NCBI GenBank assembly: GCA_009103225.1
Contig: RHPI01002264.1
Span: forward strand, 37,633-101,632
Direction of reading: 5' to 3'
Origin: Chlorokybus atmophyticus
Lineage: Eukaryota > Streptophyta > Chlorokybophyceae > Chlorokybales > Chlorokybaceae
DNA: 64,000 bases
The notes under the pieces are model-generated. The model did not search any database. It saw only the letters and a program-made list of their open reading frames with translations, and was not told the origin of the DNA. How positions within the stretch are numbered: position 1 is the first letter of the stretch; the number at the start of each line of letters is the position of its first letter. Positions 20,154 to 30,540 of this stretch are shown in pieces. Both the position numbers and the translations under genes were made by a program.

Positions 20154-20814
20154 AGTCAACAAGCCACTACGATAGGTAGTGCTGTGGACACAGTTCTTTG
20201 CATGAGTGGATAGAATGATACACTGTTAAGTGAGGTGAATGAGTGTGCAACACGTGGATACAACACCCTGACTACTGAAACAACACACCACCGTCAAGCT
20301 CACAGCAATGACAGGCACAACGCACAAGAGCATGCACCGTGTCTAACGCAGTAAGGGAATTCTTGGCAACCGGGGCGTGCTTCCAGTTCAAGTCGCTTCA
20401 CAAGCTCTTTAGAAACAGAGTCTTTACTTCTTAGTACTCCTAGTACTCACAGTACTCACTTACAGTGTCACCAGCCAGTCTGGTGACGTGACTTCCTACT
20501 TATACATGTCAAATCATGACTGTGCAGTGCCACGCGGGCACTAGGCCAACGGTCACATCGAGGCCTCATGCTATTTCGGAAATCTCCTAAGACTCGATAT
20601 AGCACATGTGTTCTTAACAGACTGTACAACCGATCAGCTACGCGCGGTCCCTACAGACAAGTCTATAAGGTAGCCCTAGCTACATGCTACATGAGTGGTA
20701 CAGTAGCTAGCAGTAGGCTGGGGCTCGCGCGGTCTTCATGCTGGTAGCCCGGGCGTGGGGCTGGGTGTAGGCATGCTCGAGAAGGACTGGCATGCGAGGG
20801 TAGCTGGCATGACA
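20154..20814 (-). repeat. Element B terminal repeat block Y, right copy (A1)
   Basis: 661 bp, the 5' end of element B on its coding strand. It matches 5378-6038 with about two differences noticed and ends at GGCATGACA next to the CCAA duplication. The 240-bp block X that would complete an LTR is absent here. Confidence 0.93.
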
Positions 20815-20818
20815 CCAA
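20815..20818. repeat. Target-site duplication of element B (right)
   Basis: CCAA following the right terminus of element B; pairs with 5148-5151. Confidence 0.88.
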
Positions 20819-22008
20819 AAACAATGGCAAGCTACGCATGTGTACTGATTACCATGCGTTCAACAAGGTAACTGTGACAAACAGATACCCTTTGCCTCGG
20901 ATTGATGATTGGTTTAATAAGCTGTCAGGTGCAGCAGTGTTCAGCACAATGGATTTGACCAGTGGTTATCATCAAATCAACATCCACCAATCAGATACAC
21001 AAAAACTGCATTTCGCACCCCACTAGGACAATTTGAGTATAAAGTGTTACCATTTGGGTTAACAAATGCACCAGCTACATTTAGGCAGCAATGAACGCGG
21101 TATTTGCTGATGAATTGTACAAGTTTGTACTGGTATATCTTGATGACATTATTGGGTTCAGCAAAACCCGGGAGGAACACCACAAGCATGTACAATTGGT
21201 TCTAGCTAAGTTACGCGAACACAATTTCTATGCCAACCTGTCCAAATGCAACTTTGCAAAGGATGAACTACCCTTTTTAGGGCATATGATTGTTTAAGAG
21301 GGATTGAAACCGGACTCTCAAAAGGTGTGTGCGGTGAAGGATTGGCCACCACCCAAGGATGTACGTCAGTTACGTGCTTTCTTGGGGCTAGCTAATTATT
21401 TCCGCAAGTTCATGCGAGCATATTCGAGCATGGCAAATCCTTTAACATCTTTACTGAGAAAGAATGTTAAATATGTGTGGACGGAGGCACACGAGGTTGC
21501 TTTTACACGCATTAAAGATGCATTAACACAAGCCCTTGTGTTTGCCTTCCCCGACCACATCAAGCCTTTTGTGGTGATCAGTAATGCTTCCACCATTGGG
21601 TGTGGGGCAATCCTTCTACAGGATGATAGACCATGTGCATATGAAAGCAGAAAGTTCATTCCTGCTGAACGTAATTACACAACCATTGAGCAGGAATTGC
21701 TCGGGGTGGTGCACGCGCTGCGCACATGGCGTTGCTACTTGGAAGGTGTGGAGTTTTCAGTGATTACTGATCACAACCCGCTCACATTCTTTTATTCGCA
21801 ACAGAACCTGTCGAGGCGGCAAGTTAGGTGGAATGAATTCATTTCTCGTTTCACTTTCACTTGGCAATACCGTCCGGGTTGCACCAATGTGGCGGATCCA
21901 CTAAGTCGTAGCCCTGCTCTTTGGGCACTTACGCGCTCTCGAAGTACGCGTAGTGTGCAACAGCCTAAAGATCCTGTCTTAAAGGAAGTGTCCACAAGTT
22001 ATAACTGA
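20819..22008 (+). pseudogene. pol: Element A RT (C-terminal part) and RNase H, broken
   Basis: Continuation of the RT cut at 5151. R-M-C-T-D-Y-H and [10 protein letters not shown] are followed by a stop/indel near 21027. The palm resumes with V-Y-L-D-D-I-I at 21133-21160, and a stop precedes 21304. At 21304-22008 are the connection and RNase H (A-F-L-G-L-A-N-Y-F-R-K-F, I-T-D-H-N-P-L-T). The first RNase H catalytic site reads I-S-N-A-S where T-D-A-S is usual, losing an essential Asp. Several independent lesions show long inactivity. Confidence 0.87.
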
Positions 22009-22009
22009 A

Positions 22010-23124
22010 ATGATTGGTTTAGCAGTCAAACCAACTTGCAACAGCTTACTGCTGTTAGCAATCTGTGGTATAAAGGGGAGCAATTGGCAATGCCCAACTC
22101 GGGCGACTTGCATAAGCAATGCTTACATTCAATGCATGACCCGCCGTATGCTAGACATTTGGGGAAACACAAAACACTCAAAGCTGCGCAAAAGTTATAC
22201 TAGTGGCTGTCAATGTCAACTGATGTGGATCAACATGTTTGCACATGTGACGTATGTCAACGTAATAAGCCACTACGAACAAAACAAGCGGGATTGCTTA
22301 AACCATTGCTAATTCCAAAACAAAAGTGGGATAGTGTCAGTATGGATTTCATTACCGACCTACCTGAAACAGTAGCCAAATACACTGCTATTGTGGTTTT
22401 TTGTCGACCGTTTGACTAAAATGGTGCATTTTGCCTCGTGTTGCACAACTGTGAGTGCATGGGACTTAGCACATTTATTTGTGTCCACGGTTTTGTAAGT
22501 TCACGGTGTATCGCGTGAGTTTATCACAGATCATGATCCTCGGTTTGTCTCCAAGTTTTGGAGAGAAGTCTATAAATTGTTGGGGGTAAAACAAAGCATG
22601 TCGACTGCTTTCCACTCGCAAACGGACGGACAAACTGAGCGAGCAAATCAAACACCGGAAGCAATGCTTCGCCACTATGTGTCTCCTAACCATGCTGATT
22701 GGGAAAGGTATTTGCCAATGGCAGAGTTTGCTGTGAACAACGCGTGGCAGGAAAGTGTAAAGAAAACCCCATTTTTCTTGAACTATGGGATTCGCCCGAA
22801 CACACCAGCGTCATTGCGTGTACCTCGCACTGCCCTGACTGTACCAGCGGCAAAGGAATTTGCCACTGATATGCAAGAAAATTCGGCTCGAGCCAAGCTA
22901 TGTCTGTCAGAAGCACAAGACAAGCAAAAAGCTTATGCTGATACACATCAAAGAATGGCCACTTTCGATGTCGGCGATAAAGTTTTGCTTAACGCGAAAG
23001 AACTCGCTATTTGATGAAATGGAAAGGGTATGGCCCAGAACATAACAGCTGGGAGCCCGACAGGCATCTTACGCACTGCCGCGAGTTGCTTCGAGCTTAT
23101 TATGATTCACGTCCTGTCCCGTAA
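22010..23124 (+). pseudogene. int: Element A integrase and chromodomain remnant
   Basis: The zinc-binding C-T-C-D-V-C-Q-R and the first catalytic Asp (M-D-F-I-T-D-L-P) lie at 22213-22400. The frame is lost at about 22400-22577 and then recovered with T-D-G-Q-T-E-R-A-N-Q, which contains the catalytic Glu. The core-to-tail region ends at about 23014. The second half of a chromodomain (M-K-W-K-G-Y, W-E-P) follows directly in another frame and stops at 23122-23124. The linker and first chromodomain half are missing, so an internal deletion has occurred. The chromodomain identifies element A as a chromovirus. Confidence 0.82.
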
Positions 23125-23254
23125 ACTGTGGGCTTGGTTTTATGACAGACTGGCAGTGCCATTTCATTACCACCCTGTCATTTCATGCTATCTCACTTGT
23201 TATAATTACTCGAAATCAAGCCTGATCAACTTGAGTTCAACGAGGACGTTGAAA

Positions 23255-23271
23255 ACTTAAGGGGGGGGGAA
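23255..23271 (+). promoter_or_regulatory. Element A polypurine tract
   Basis: A purine run with nine consecutive G directly before the right LTR, the expected plus-strand primer. Confidence 0.85.
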
Positions 23272-23797
23272 TGTAACGGGAGCAATAATAATAGGTGTAT
23301 TATTGTTACATAAATAACACATTCTGTATGAATAAGTATCTAAATATGCTTATTTATACCTCTTTTCTACGGTTCCTCGCTTATTAAAGGCTATGATGCT
23401 TTATCATAGCTTAGATAAGTTCCAATGGGTGTAGAAACGCTTATTCAAGCCTCTGGTGTCACATTTGATAAAATGTGATCACTATCTCGTTAGGTACCTT
23501 ACGATAGGTATCTTTCGATAGGTACCTTATTGATAGGTACCTTATCTGAGCTGTGATTGGCTTACGCTAGATTTCCTAACTACCCTATCTGAAGGGTCGA
23601 TGTCTAATTGTGAGTTAATTATTGAGAGGTATATATTTGATATACTCTTGATATAAGAGGTCACATCAAACTGATGTGACCTCACTTTGAGTTCTCTGCT
23701 CAGTGGCGGCCACGCCGCTGAAAGGCTTGTCATATGCGGTGTGGGTGTTGGGGTAGAGGATTAAAGGGGCATCACCGGCATCGGTGGTGTCGTTACA
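23272..23797 (+). repeat. Element A right (3') LTR
   Basis: 526 bp, TGTAACG...GTTACA, aligned with 1408-1929. It contains a perfect palindrome at 23657-23683 (12-bp arms, 3-base spacer) near the presumed transcript start region, and the GATAGGTACC repeats at about 23491-23550. Confidence 0.93.
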
Positions 23798-23802
23798 GCT
23801 GA
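23798..23802. repeat. Target-site duplication of element A (right)
   Basis: GCTGA following the right LTR; pairs with 1403-1407. Confidence 0.9.
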
Positions 23803-24620
23803 CGTGTTAAGCTTAACATCCAGAGATCGGATCGACGACTATGCACGTATGTACTGATCATGCGAAAGGGGTATATGTCCACATATAACATTGTATATCA
23901 AATAATATAAAAGCATTTCAAAGTTACCAATCAAATGATACCATCTCGCTGCGCAAGTGATCGTACAATAAAAAAATGAAAAGTCTTTGTGAGCTACACC
24001 CATTGATGCTGTGTACATTCGTAAGTGTGTGACATGCACAATTGATATGAGAATGAGGATGAGTGGGCGTGTGTGAACGGTGACAAACAGTAGCCTTGTG
24101 TGTGTGTGTGCGTGACTGCAATAGAGCGTGATTGTGTTAAGCGGGAGCGTATGTATGGAAAGTAAAAAATGGTAGGTAAAGGTATGCTGAACAAGTGTGT
24201 GTGCTATTGTAGTGGAGCGTCATTGTGTTAAGCGGGAGTGTATGTATGGAAAGTCACAAATGCAGGGTAAATGTATGTTGAAGGAGTGCGTGTGTTGTAC
24301 TTGGTAGGTCATGCTTGGCGGGGTAGGTGAAGGTTGCCGGAGATGGTGTGTGTTGGTTAGTGAATGAGGTGTGTGGAGAGTGGCCTCTAAAAGAGGCTCA
24401 CAAAAATTGGAATAGGCTGCGGTGTGTAGATAACCCACGGTATTCTTTAGTAAAAGGCGAAAGAATAGTACGCCAGATGAGTCAACTACGCAGCTGATGA
24501 CAACAACAAAAAGTCGCTCTGATTATATACGCCTTCTCTGCTCGGCTTGCATCGCATCAAGCGCTGGGTACAAAAAATCCATCGCAACCGTTGTGAATCA
24601 ACATCAACGGCTATGGAACG
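23803..24620. other. Gene-free segment with an imperfect tandem duplication
   Basis: No gene seen. Two imperfect copies of a ~95-base unit lie at about 24117-24210 and 24212-24300, sharing GTGTTAAGCGGGAG and GTATGTATGGAAAGT. The last ~100 bases may hold the promoter of the KxDL gene. Confidence 0.6.
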
Positions 24621-26274
24621 ATGCAGTCCGGTAGCGGGACCGCAGCCCTGTCGGTTGGCATGGCGGCGACAACAGCGGCGGCGACGGCAATAGCGGCGGA
24701 GGTAAGGTCGCTCATCAGGCATGAGGACGTGGAGGAGCTGCAGCGCTTGCAGACGCAAATGTGCGTATGAGGAATTGGACTATTGCGTGATAGTGCATTC
24801 GCCGGCTGCTGGTTATGGGCTTGATGAGAGCCGCGTGCATGCATGTGACCAAAACCATTTTTGGTGGAGTGAATTGCAAACATGGCAGCTAAATGTTGAT
24901 ACATAATCCTCTTTGAGTTCACCTGCAGTTGTCAATGCATGCCGTGTGCTTATGCGAGAAAGTGTCATCATTTTGTCAAGGATTTCCTCATTCACGCAAA
25001 GCGTTGTTACGCTGTGCATAATGATGACCCCCAAATGAGTATTGTGTTTGCATCAATGGACATTAGCAAATCTTCATTGAGCTCTGGCATCCGTCACCAA
25101 CGACACAAGCCAACAACCACTCACTCCTTTTCTCATTCAACCATTGGCGCATGTCGGTATACTCAACGTGACAGTCATTGGTCCCCATACTGTTTGAGCG
25201 CTACCTCACACTCGCTGTGTCTGTATGTGTGCATGCATTGGTGTGTGTTACAGACTGAACAGGGTGCACGATAGCGCAGCGGTGCTCAACCACTTCAACA
25301 CCTACGCTGCCCACCTCCTACCCAGGTACGTCACTGTGCGTGTGTTTTCGTGTGTGTGTGTATGCGCGCGCTCACGCGCAATGTAAGCAGCCACTGTACG
25401 TGTAATGCGAGTGATTCAGAGTCATTACAAATGGTCATGCATCACCACTATCGTGCATGCTTGCGCAGGCTGCAGGTGGATTTGGCGCAGCGCACGCGTT
25501 CCTTCCGCGCCATCCACCGCGACCTCGACCACACATTCAAACGCATCAGGCATGCCCTGGCCACCTTGCTGGCCTCACCCACTAACTCAATTATTTGTTT
25601 GTTCTTGCATGTGTTCAATCATGCCTTTGTTGTTGAGGTTGTTTGCACTTACCTCGCTGATGCATTCAGTCGTGTACACAGGCGGTTGTTGTTTGGTTCG
25701 ATCCTTTCATGCATGAATTCGCTCACTTGCTCAGTTGCTATGCTTCGCTTGTTTTGCTGTTATCCATGCATGCACGTACAATGCATTCCAACCCACGTGG
25801 TTTCTTCACTTGCTCAACTACATACACCCAGTCCTCCCTCTTCTCAGTCTCCAAGCACTCAATTCCATTGCATACTCTCCTTCGCGCGTTCACCCAATCA
25901 CACTTGATCACATGCTTCATACCCACCCATTTCCCCCTCCCCCCAGGAACTTAAAGGCTCGACTTCAGCGCGCCTACCCGCACGCCTTCCCCGCAGACGC
26001 CAACAACACCGATGCGGGCGAGGACGATCCCGGCGACCCCGAGACGAGCCGCTCCGCCCCCTCCGACGCATACCAGGCTGCCATCGCCGTCGCCGACGCG
26101 CATAACCGACCCGGCGTGCCGGCCGCGCCTGCCGCAGCAGATGGTGCTGCGAATGTGAGTGCAGGAGGAGGGGGGTGGGATGCTGGTGGGGGGGATGTGG
26201 GGGGAGGAGGGGGACATGTGGGCAGTCTGGCGGAAGTGCCGGATGTCGCGCTCGCGGCCGGCCACCCATTCTGA
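24621..26274 (+). CDS. KxDL-motif protein (BORC/BLOC-1-related subunit KXD1 family)
   Basis: Four exons: 24621-24760, 25254-25325, 25469-25549, 25947-26274; phases close and give 206 residues. Residues ~25-115 form a helical KxDL domain: E-E-L-Q-R-L-Q, an N-H-F-N-T-Y segment, the family signature H-R-D-L-D-H-T-F-K-R-I-R, then L-K-A-R-L-Q-R-A-Y-P. The C-terminal ~85 residues are low-complexity (Asp/Ala, then Gly-rich). KxDL proteins are small coiled subunits of complexes that couple lysosome-related organelles to transport. Intron 3 uses a GC donor (AG|GCATGC at 25550). A shorter exon-1 start is possible at a downstream ATG. It converges on the cysteine protease gene. Confidence 0.85.
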
Positions 26275-26815
26275 TTGGAGTGAGAAGCTAAGCATAGCGT
26301 AGTGTAGTGCACAGCTGGTGTGCTGTGTGTATATATGTACAGGAAATGTCTGTGTGCGCGCATGCGCCGTGCACAGCGGTGCTGTGGCACACATACAACC
26401 TAGTGCATTGCACACGTCCAACATGCCTCGCAGTGCAACACATGCCAACACATATAATCACCTACCTCACACGCATGCGCGACCACCGGGCCAAGCCACT
26501 TGTCTCTTCTCATCCTGCCCTACCTCTCTACCACTCACCCTACCACGCTCACTACCGTGCGCGTGCGTGTGGTAGATGTTGCCACACTCGCATGCAACAA
26601 AGCAGCACGGCACTGCCAGCGATGACAAATGTACAACATGGGATAAATACAACGTCATGTACAGCAATCTGTCTGTATGGAGGCTGCTGAGAGCCTGTGT
26701 CTGACGGAACGGTGAGAACACGACTGCACAATAATTGCACAAAGTTACAAAGATGGCGCTACTGCTACGTGTGCGCCTTGACCTCGACGCACACCACTTG
26801 AAGTTGGGTCTTTTG
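26275..26815. other. Intergenic region between convergent genes
   Basis: 540 bases holding the 3' regions of the KxDL gene (plus) and the cysteine protease (minus). Rich in TGCATG/GTGTGC words; no further gene seen. Confidence 0.65.
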
Positions 26816-28864
26816 CTACTCAATGACGGGGTACGACGCGCACGCAGCGATGCCTGCAACATCATATCAGTAAGGTTGAGTGTGGTACGTGCCAACAAAC
26901 CACTCTTAACATGCATGGCTGGCCACTCACCGCACATGTCGACCCCGCGCTCCATGAGAAAGTACCCGTCATTGCCCCACTGCCACACGCACACATCACT
27001 CAACAACGTTTCCTCAACACATCATGCGCAACAACACAATAAACACTTGTCCCTCCTCTCACCTGCGCAGACCAGCTGTTCTTGATGATCCAATACGGCA
27101 CCTCCCTCTTACGCATGTTGTTACTACCATTACCCGCACGTGCCGTATCATACCCAACAGCGAGTACCGCATGATTGACCGTATCCGGTCCCTTCCTACA
27201 CTCTCCACTCTTGTACACTCCCTCGTGATAGAACCTCAGGTCCTTCACCACTTCAAACGCAACACTCACGGGTCCATGAAAGCCCACTGCTCTCAGTATC
27301 CCCTCCTCGTGCCCCTGCGTGATGTTGTGCACGGCGGCCACGCGCACGGCCACGTCATCGCGTTGGAAGAGGCAGGAGTCGTGTTGGGTGGCGTTGTCGC
27401 CGGCCACATAAGGGTAGGAGGACTCGGTGTCCAGACCGCCGGTGAAACGGATGTACTCGAAGGCGTGGGACGGGAGGCCGCCGAAACAACCGTCTGAGAG
27501 AGGGGCAGAGAGTGAGCATAGTCAGATACAGAACAGGTGTGGCTGGGGGATGTGTGTGTGCGTGTGCGTGTGCGCACGCGTGTGCGCACGCGGGTGTGGG
27601 TTTGCACCCGCATGTGCGCAGCAAGTGGTGCATACATGGAAGTATGCGTGTGCTTATGTGCAGCTGTGTAATTGCCTGCGCATGCGCGCGTAAGCATGTG
27701 CTTGTGGTTGTGCTTGTGCGTATGCATGTGTGCACGTGTATGCATGCGTGTGCACACATCTACAGAACCTAGCCATCCACTATGTTTGGATTGCACACGT
27801 GCATGCATGAGCAACATACACATGCACCCGAAACACGCAGCCAGATCATCCCCATGCCTCTCCTCATCCCAACCAACCATCCCCCACCCCCACTCACGGT
27901 TGTCGTAGTCCTGCGCGCAGTCGACCAGCTGCTGCTCCGACAGCGACACGTTCTTCCCGTGCTTGATCAACAACGCGGACTCGAGCGCCCCCGTCGTCGA
28001 GAACGTCCAGCAGCTGCCGCAGTGGCCCTGGTTCTTCACGGGACTCACGCCACCGTCGGCACGCCAGTCGCGACGCACGGGGGGCTTCAACTTGTTGGCG
28101 AAGGGAGTATTGGTATCGTCTGCGTCGTCTGTGGTTGTGGCGGAGCAGTTTTGGGAGGCGCCGAGGAAAGAGGAGGCGAAGTCTTCCCATGACACGTCCG
28201 CAAACCCTGGGACAGTGGTAGTGTTTGTTGTGGGTTGTAGATGCATGTGTACATGTGTGTCTCGACAGAGTCGTCGAGAGATCGTGTGCGTGCGTGCTTA
28301 CTGTTTAGGGCGAGCGTGTATGTGTGTCCAGCGGTGTCTTTGGCTGCGTTGTGCGCGTGCACCAGGAGAGCGTTGTCCCTGAAGGCCTCGTACGCACGGG
28401 CACGGGCGTCGCTGTTGAACCCATACTCATCCACATACTCCCTGTTGAAGCCATGCGCGAACGCCTCGAACAACTCGCTCAGCCGCTCCTCCGTCAACAG
28501 CGACGAGGAGGAGGTCAAGAAGGAGGCGGGGGAGGACCCTCTGCTCAAGCCCAACGGCGCCGGCTAGGAGGAGGAGGAGGAGGACGAGGTCAGTAATGAT
28601 GTTGTCCAAGAGTGCAAGGAGGAGTAGGTGATTGTGCCTTACCAGTCCTGCTGCGAGTAGTGCGATGTCGTTGGCGTGTGTGGCTTCGTGCACGTCGTCG
28701 GCGCCGCCGTCCTGGACCAGCGGGTGATCAAGGTCGACGGAGCCGCCAAGGCCCGAGAGAGGAGAGAGGCGGGCGGCGGAGGAGAGATGAAGCGGGCTGA
28801 AGAGGACGAGGAGGAGGAGAAAGAGAGAGGGGGCCGACGCCGCTGAGGACGTGGACGAAGTCAT
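26816..28864 (-). CDS. Papain-family (C1) cysteine protease, secreted or lysosomal
   Basis: Six exons on the minus strand: 28864-28643, 28563-28302, 28206-27898, 27493-27063, 26979-26931, 26853-26816; 436 residues. A Ser/Ala-rich start is followed by a hydrophobic signal peptide (L-F-L-L-L-L-V-L-F). An I29-type inhibitor propeptide follows ([10 protein letters not shown]...[15 protein letters not shown]). The mature enzyme starts near D-W-R and has the oxyanion Gln and catalytic Cys in [15 protein letters not shown], catalytic His in [10 protein letters not shown], Asn in I-I-K-N-S-W, and a terminal C-A-S-Y-P. All catalytic residues are present. Partial, decayed copies of its 5' exons lie upstream at 30.1-31.3 kb. 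Confidence 0.93.
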
Positions 28865-29838
28865 CGCCGCCGCCGCCGCCGCCGCCAACCACAACCACTG
28901 CGACGACAACAACGTCAGCAAGCGCTGCTGCTAGCCAATTCGCTGTCTTTGCTTCTTCTGGTCCCCCAGTCATTGTTAGCAATCGTTCTCGCTCGCGTTA
29001 TTGCTTCCGTTGTCGTCGTGATTGTGAACATGCTGTCAGTGGATGAATACTCGAATCTAAGAGCCAGTTGTGAACCAGTGTGCTACTGGCCGAACAACTA
29101 CAGCGCTGCACAACAGTCGAAGTGCATACCAAGCCCGCGTATGTCAATGTCTCTTTCTCTGTGCAACATGCGCATTGCATTGCAATGATGTGGCTGTGTA
29201 TTATTGACTATGATTACAATTAACGCGGTGGTGTTGATGATGATGATGATGACGGTGTTGCATGCTGCATGCGGCATGTAGCAACCCTCCGCCCTCTGTG
29301 CATGCGCAAGAGTTCACTTCTTAAGGGGTGCAGCGGATGCAGAGACACACACAGTCAATGCACCACCTCTCACTCTTCTCACAATCACAACCATGCGCAA
29401 GAACCAGGTGTCAACCAATACTATACACATTATCAGCACTCCATCTTTTGTACACCCGCGGACTGAAAGGCATAACCGATGACGGCCATGCCAAAGTCAT
29501 TTTGCGCGGGGAGCACGCTGTCTGGTAACACAGCTGCCCGCGTGGCCAGCAGCGACACTGCGCACTGACGGCTGCACTGCACGACAGTGAGACGTGACGT
29601 CGCGAGAGGGAGGTGCGGGGCAGAGGGGCGCATGCGCCATTACTACTTGGCTGACGCTGCTACTCGTTCTTGGGGCAGGTAATGGCTGACGAACATGCAT
29701 GCATGTGTGGTGGTGCATATACTTGCTGGTGTCTCTGTCTCCCGTGTGCTATGCATGTGACTTGCGCTATTGCATGCGATACACCTTGTGCATGCCGCTA
29801 GTTGCGCCTGAGATTCTTATATACACACATGCCATCAT
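28865..29838. other. Upstream region of the cysteine protease; part of a segmental duplication
   Basis: No intact gene. The part from about 29140 to 29838 aligns in patches with 31370-31790 (shared words include the GCAAGAGTTC and GCAGAGACACACA blocks and the CCCAACTAGTGTCTT stretch before the EXO1-like end). It is therefore one copy of a duplicated noncoding segment. Confidence 0.6.
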
Positions 29839-30055
29839 CCCCAACTAGTGTCTTGGTGTGCAGAATCTCCTTATGCCGAGCGCGGCCGCGACAGGCTTCA
29901 CCACCGCCGACAACGACAACGACACCTTCCCTCTCCCTCTCGTCTTTGTAACCTCCTGCTTGCTCTTATTTGTCGAACTCATCAATCATCATCACGCCAT
30001 CGTGGCCGTCACGCGCCGACGCCTGGGACTTGAACTCGAACAGTGCGCACTTTGG
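29839..30055 (-). pseudogene. Duplicated fragment of the EXO1 gene 3' end
   Basis: Closely resembles 31791-32020, the last part of the EXO1-like gene: it carries the same R-R-R-R-V-T coding stretch on the minus strand and the same downstream flank. In this copy a TGA follows soon after that stretch, and several indels shift the frame. At 30055 it is fused without a gap to a cysteine-protease-like exon, so it is a duplication breakpoint product and not a gene. Confidence 0.75.
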
Positions 30056-30520
30056 TTGTTGTCGTTGTTCATGTCATCGTCTGTGGTTGTGGTGGAGCAG
30101 TTCTGTGATGGGACAAATCCGAGGTAAGAGGAGGCGAAGTCCTCCCGCGACATGTCCGCAAACTCTGTGACAGAATCAAGTTGTCGTTGATGTTGAAGAT
30201 GTGGACATGTGTGGGCTCACTGTTTAGTGCGCGCGTGACTGTGTATCAGTCGTCCTCTCTGTCAACGTCGTGTGCGGACAGCAAGGATGCGCCAGACCTC
30301 CTGCTTGAGCCCAACGGCGCCGGCTAGGAACAGAAAGAGTATGAGGACCAGGTGAGTGACTACGCTGTTTGTGAGTTCAAGGAGGAGGTGGAGCTGGTGG
30401 TGCTTTACCAGTCCTGCTGCGAGTAGTGCGATGTCGTTGGCGTGTGTGGCTGCGTCCTGGTTGTCGCCGCCGTTCTGGACCGGCGGGTCACTCCAGGTCA
30501 ACGTGGCCGTTCAGGTTGTC
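30056..30520 (-). pseudogene. Cysteine protease 5'-end copy, propeptide deleted
   Basis: On the minus strand this copies the end of protease exon 1 ([14 protein letters not shown] then a GTAAAG donor), a strongly shortened exon 2, and the start of exon 3 (F-A-D-M-S-R-E-D-F-A-S-S-Y-L-G). The I29 region is almost wholly gone and exon 2 runs into a stop at about 30254. A stop also interrupts the V-D-L segment at about 30500. No catalytic domain follows. It cannot encode a protease. Confidence 0.78.
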
Positions 30521-30540
30521 GGTGGAAGCAGTACATTCAT

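Larger units (their letters stand above)
5152..20814 (-). mobile_element. Element B: Ty3/gypsy retrotransposon carrying a DNA methyltransferase and a PHD finger
   Basis: A minus-strand element with inverted ends TGTC(G/A)TGCC flanked by CCAA duplications. Order on its coding strand: gag (19952-17496), unrecognised ORF (17694-16417), protease, C5-cytosine methyltransferase, RT/RNase H, DDE integrase with C-terminal PHD finger (ends 6316). From the second ORF onward all domains share one frame, separated by four single stop codons. Its terminal repeats are split: a 661-bp block at the right end, and a 238-bp block, GC, the 661-bp block and the 240-bp block at the left end. The two 661-bp copies differ at only about two positions that I noticed, so insertion is recent. 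Element C lies within its methyltransferase gene. Confidence 0.93.
1408..23797 (+). mobile_element. Element A: decayed Ty3/gypsy chromovirus-like LTR retrotransposon
   Basis: An LTR retrotransposon on the plus strand: left LTR 1408-1929, initiator-tRNA-type primer site, gag with zinc knuckle, aspartic protease, RT, RNase H, integrase, chromodomain remnant, polypurine tract and right LTR 23272-23797. A perfect 5-bp GCTGA duplication flanks it. The coding part carries frameshifts, stops and an internal deletion, and the two LTRs differ at many places, so it is old and inactive. Element B is inserted into its RT gene at 5148-5151; leaving out element B and one copy of the 4-bp duplication makes the RT frame continuous, so element A was already resident when element B arrived. 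Confidence 0.95.

Noticed and set aside
5152-20814. Element B as a DIRS/PAT-type tyrosine-recombinase element
   Set aside because: The repeat order fits, but the element encodes a DDE (rve) integrase, has a retropepsin and is flanked by a target duplication; no tyrosine recombinase ORF is present.
27355-27760. Minus-strand open frame rich in Cys, His and Ala
   Set aside because: It lies mostly in an intron of the cysteine protease and arises from TGCATG/GTGTGC simple sequence.
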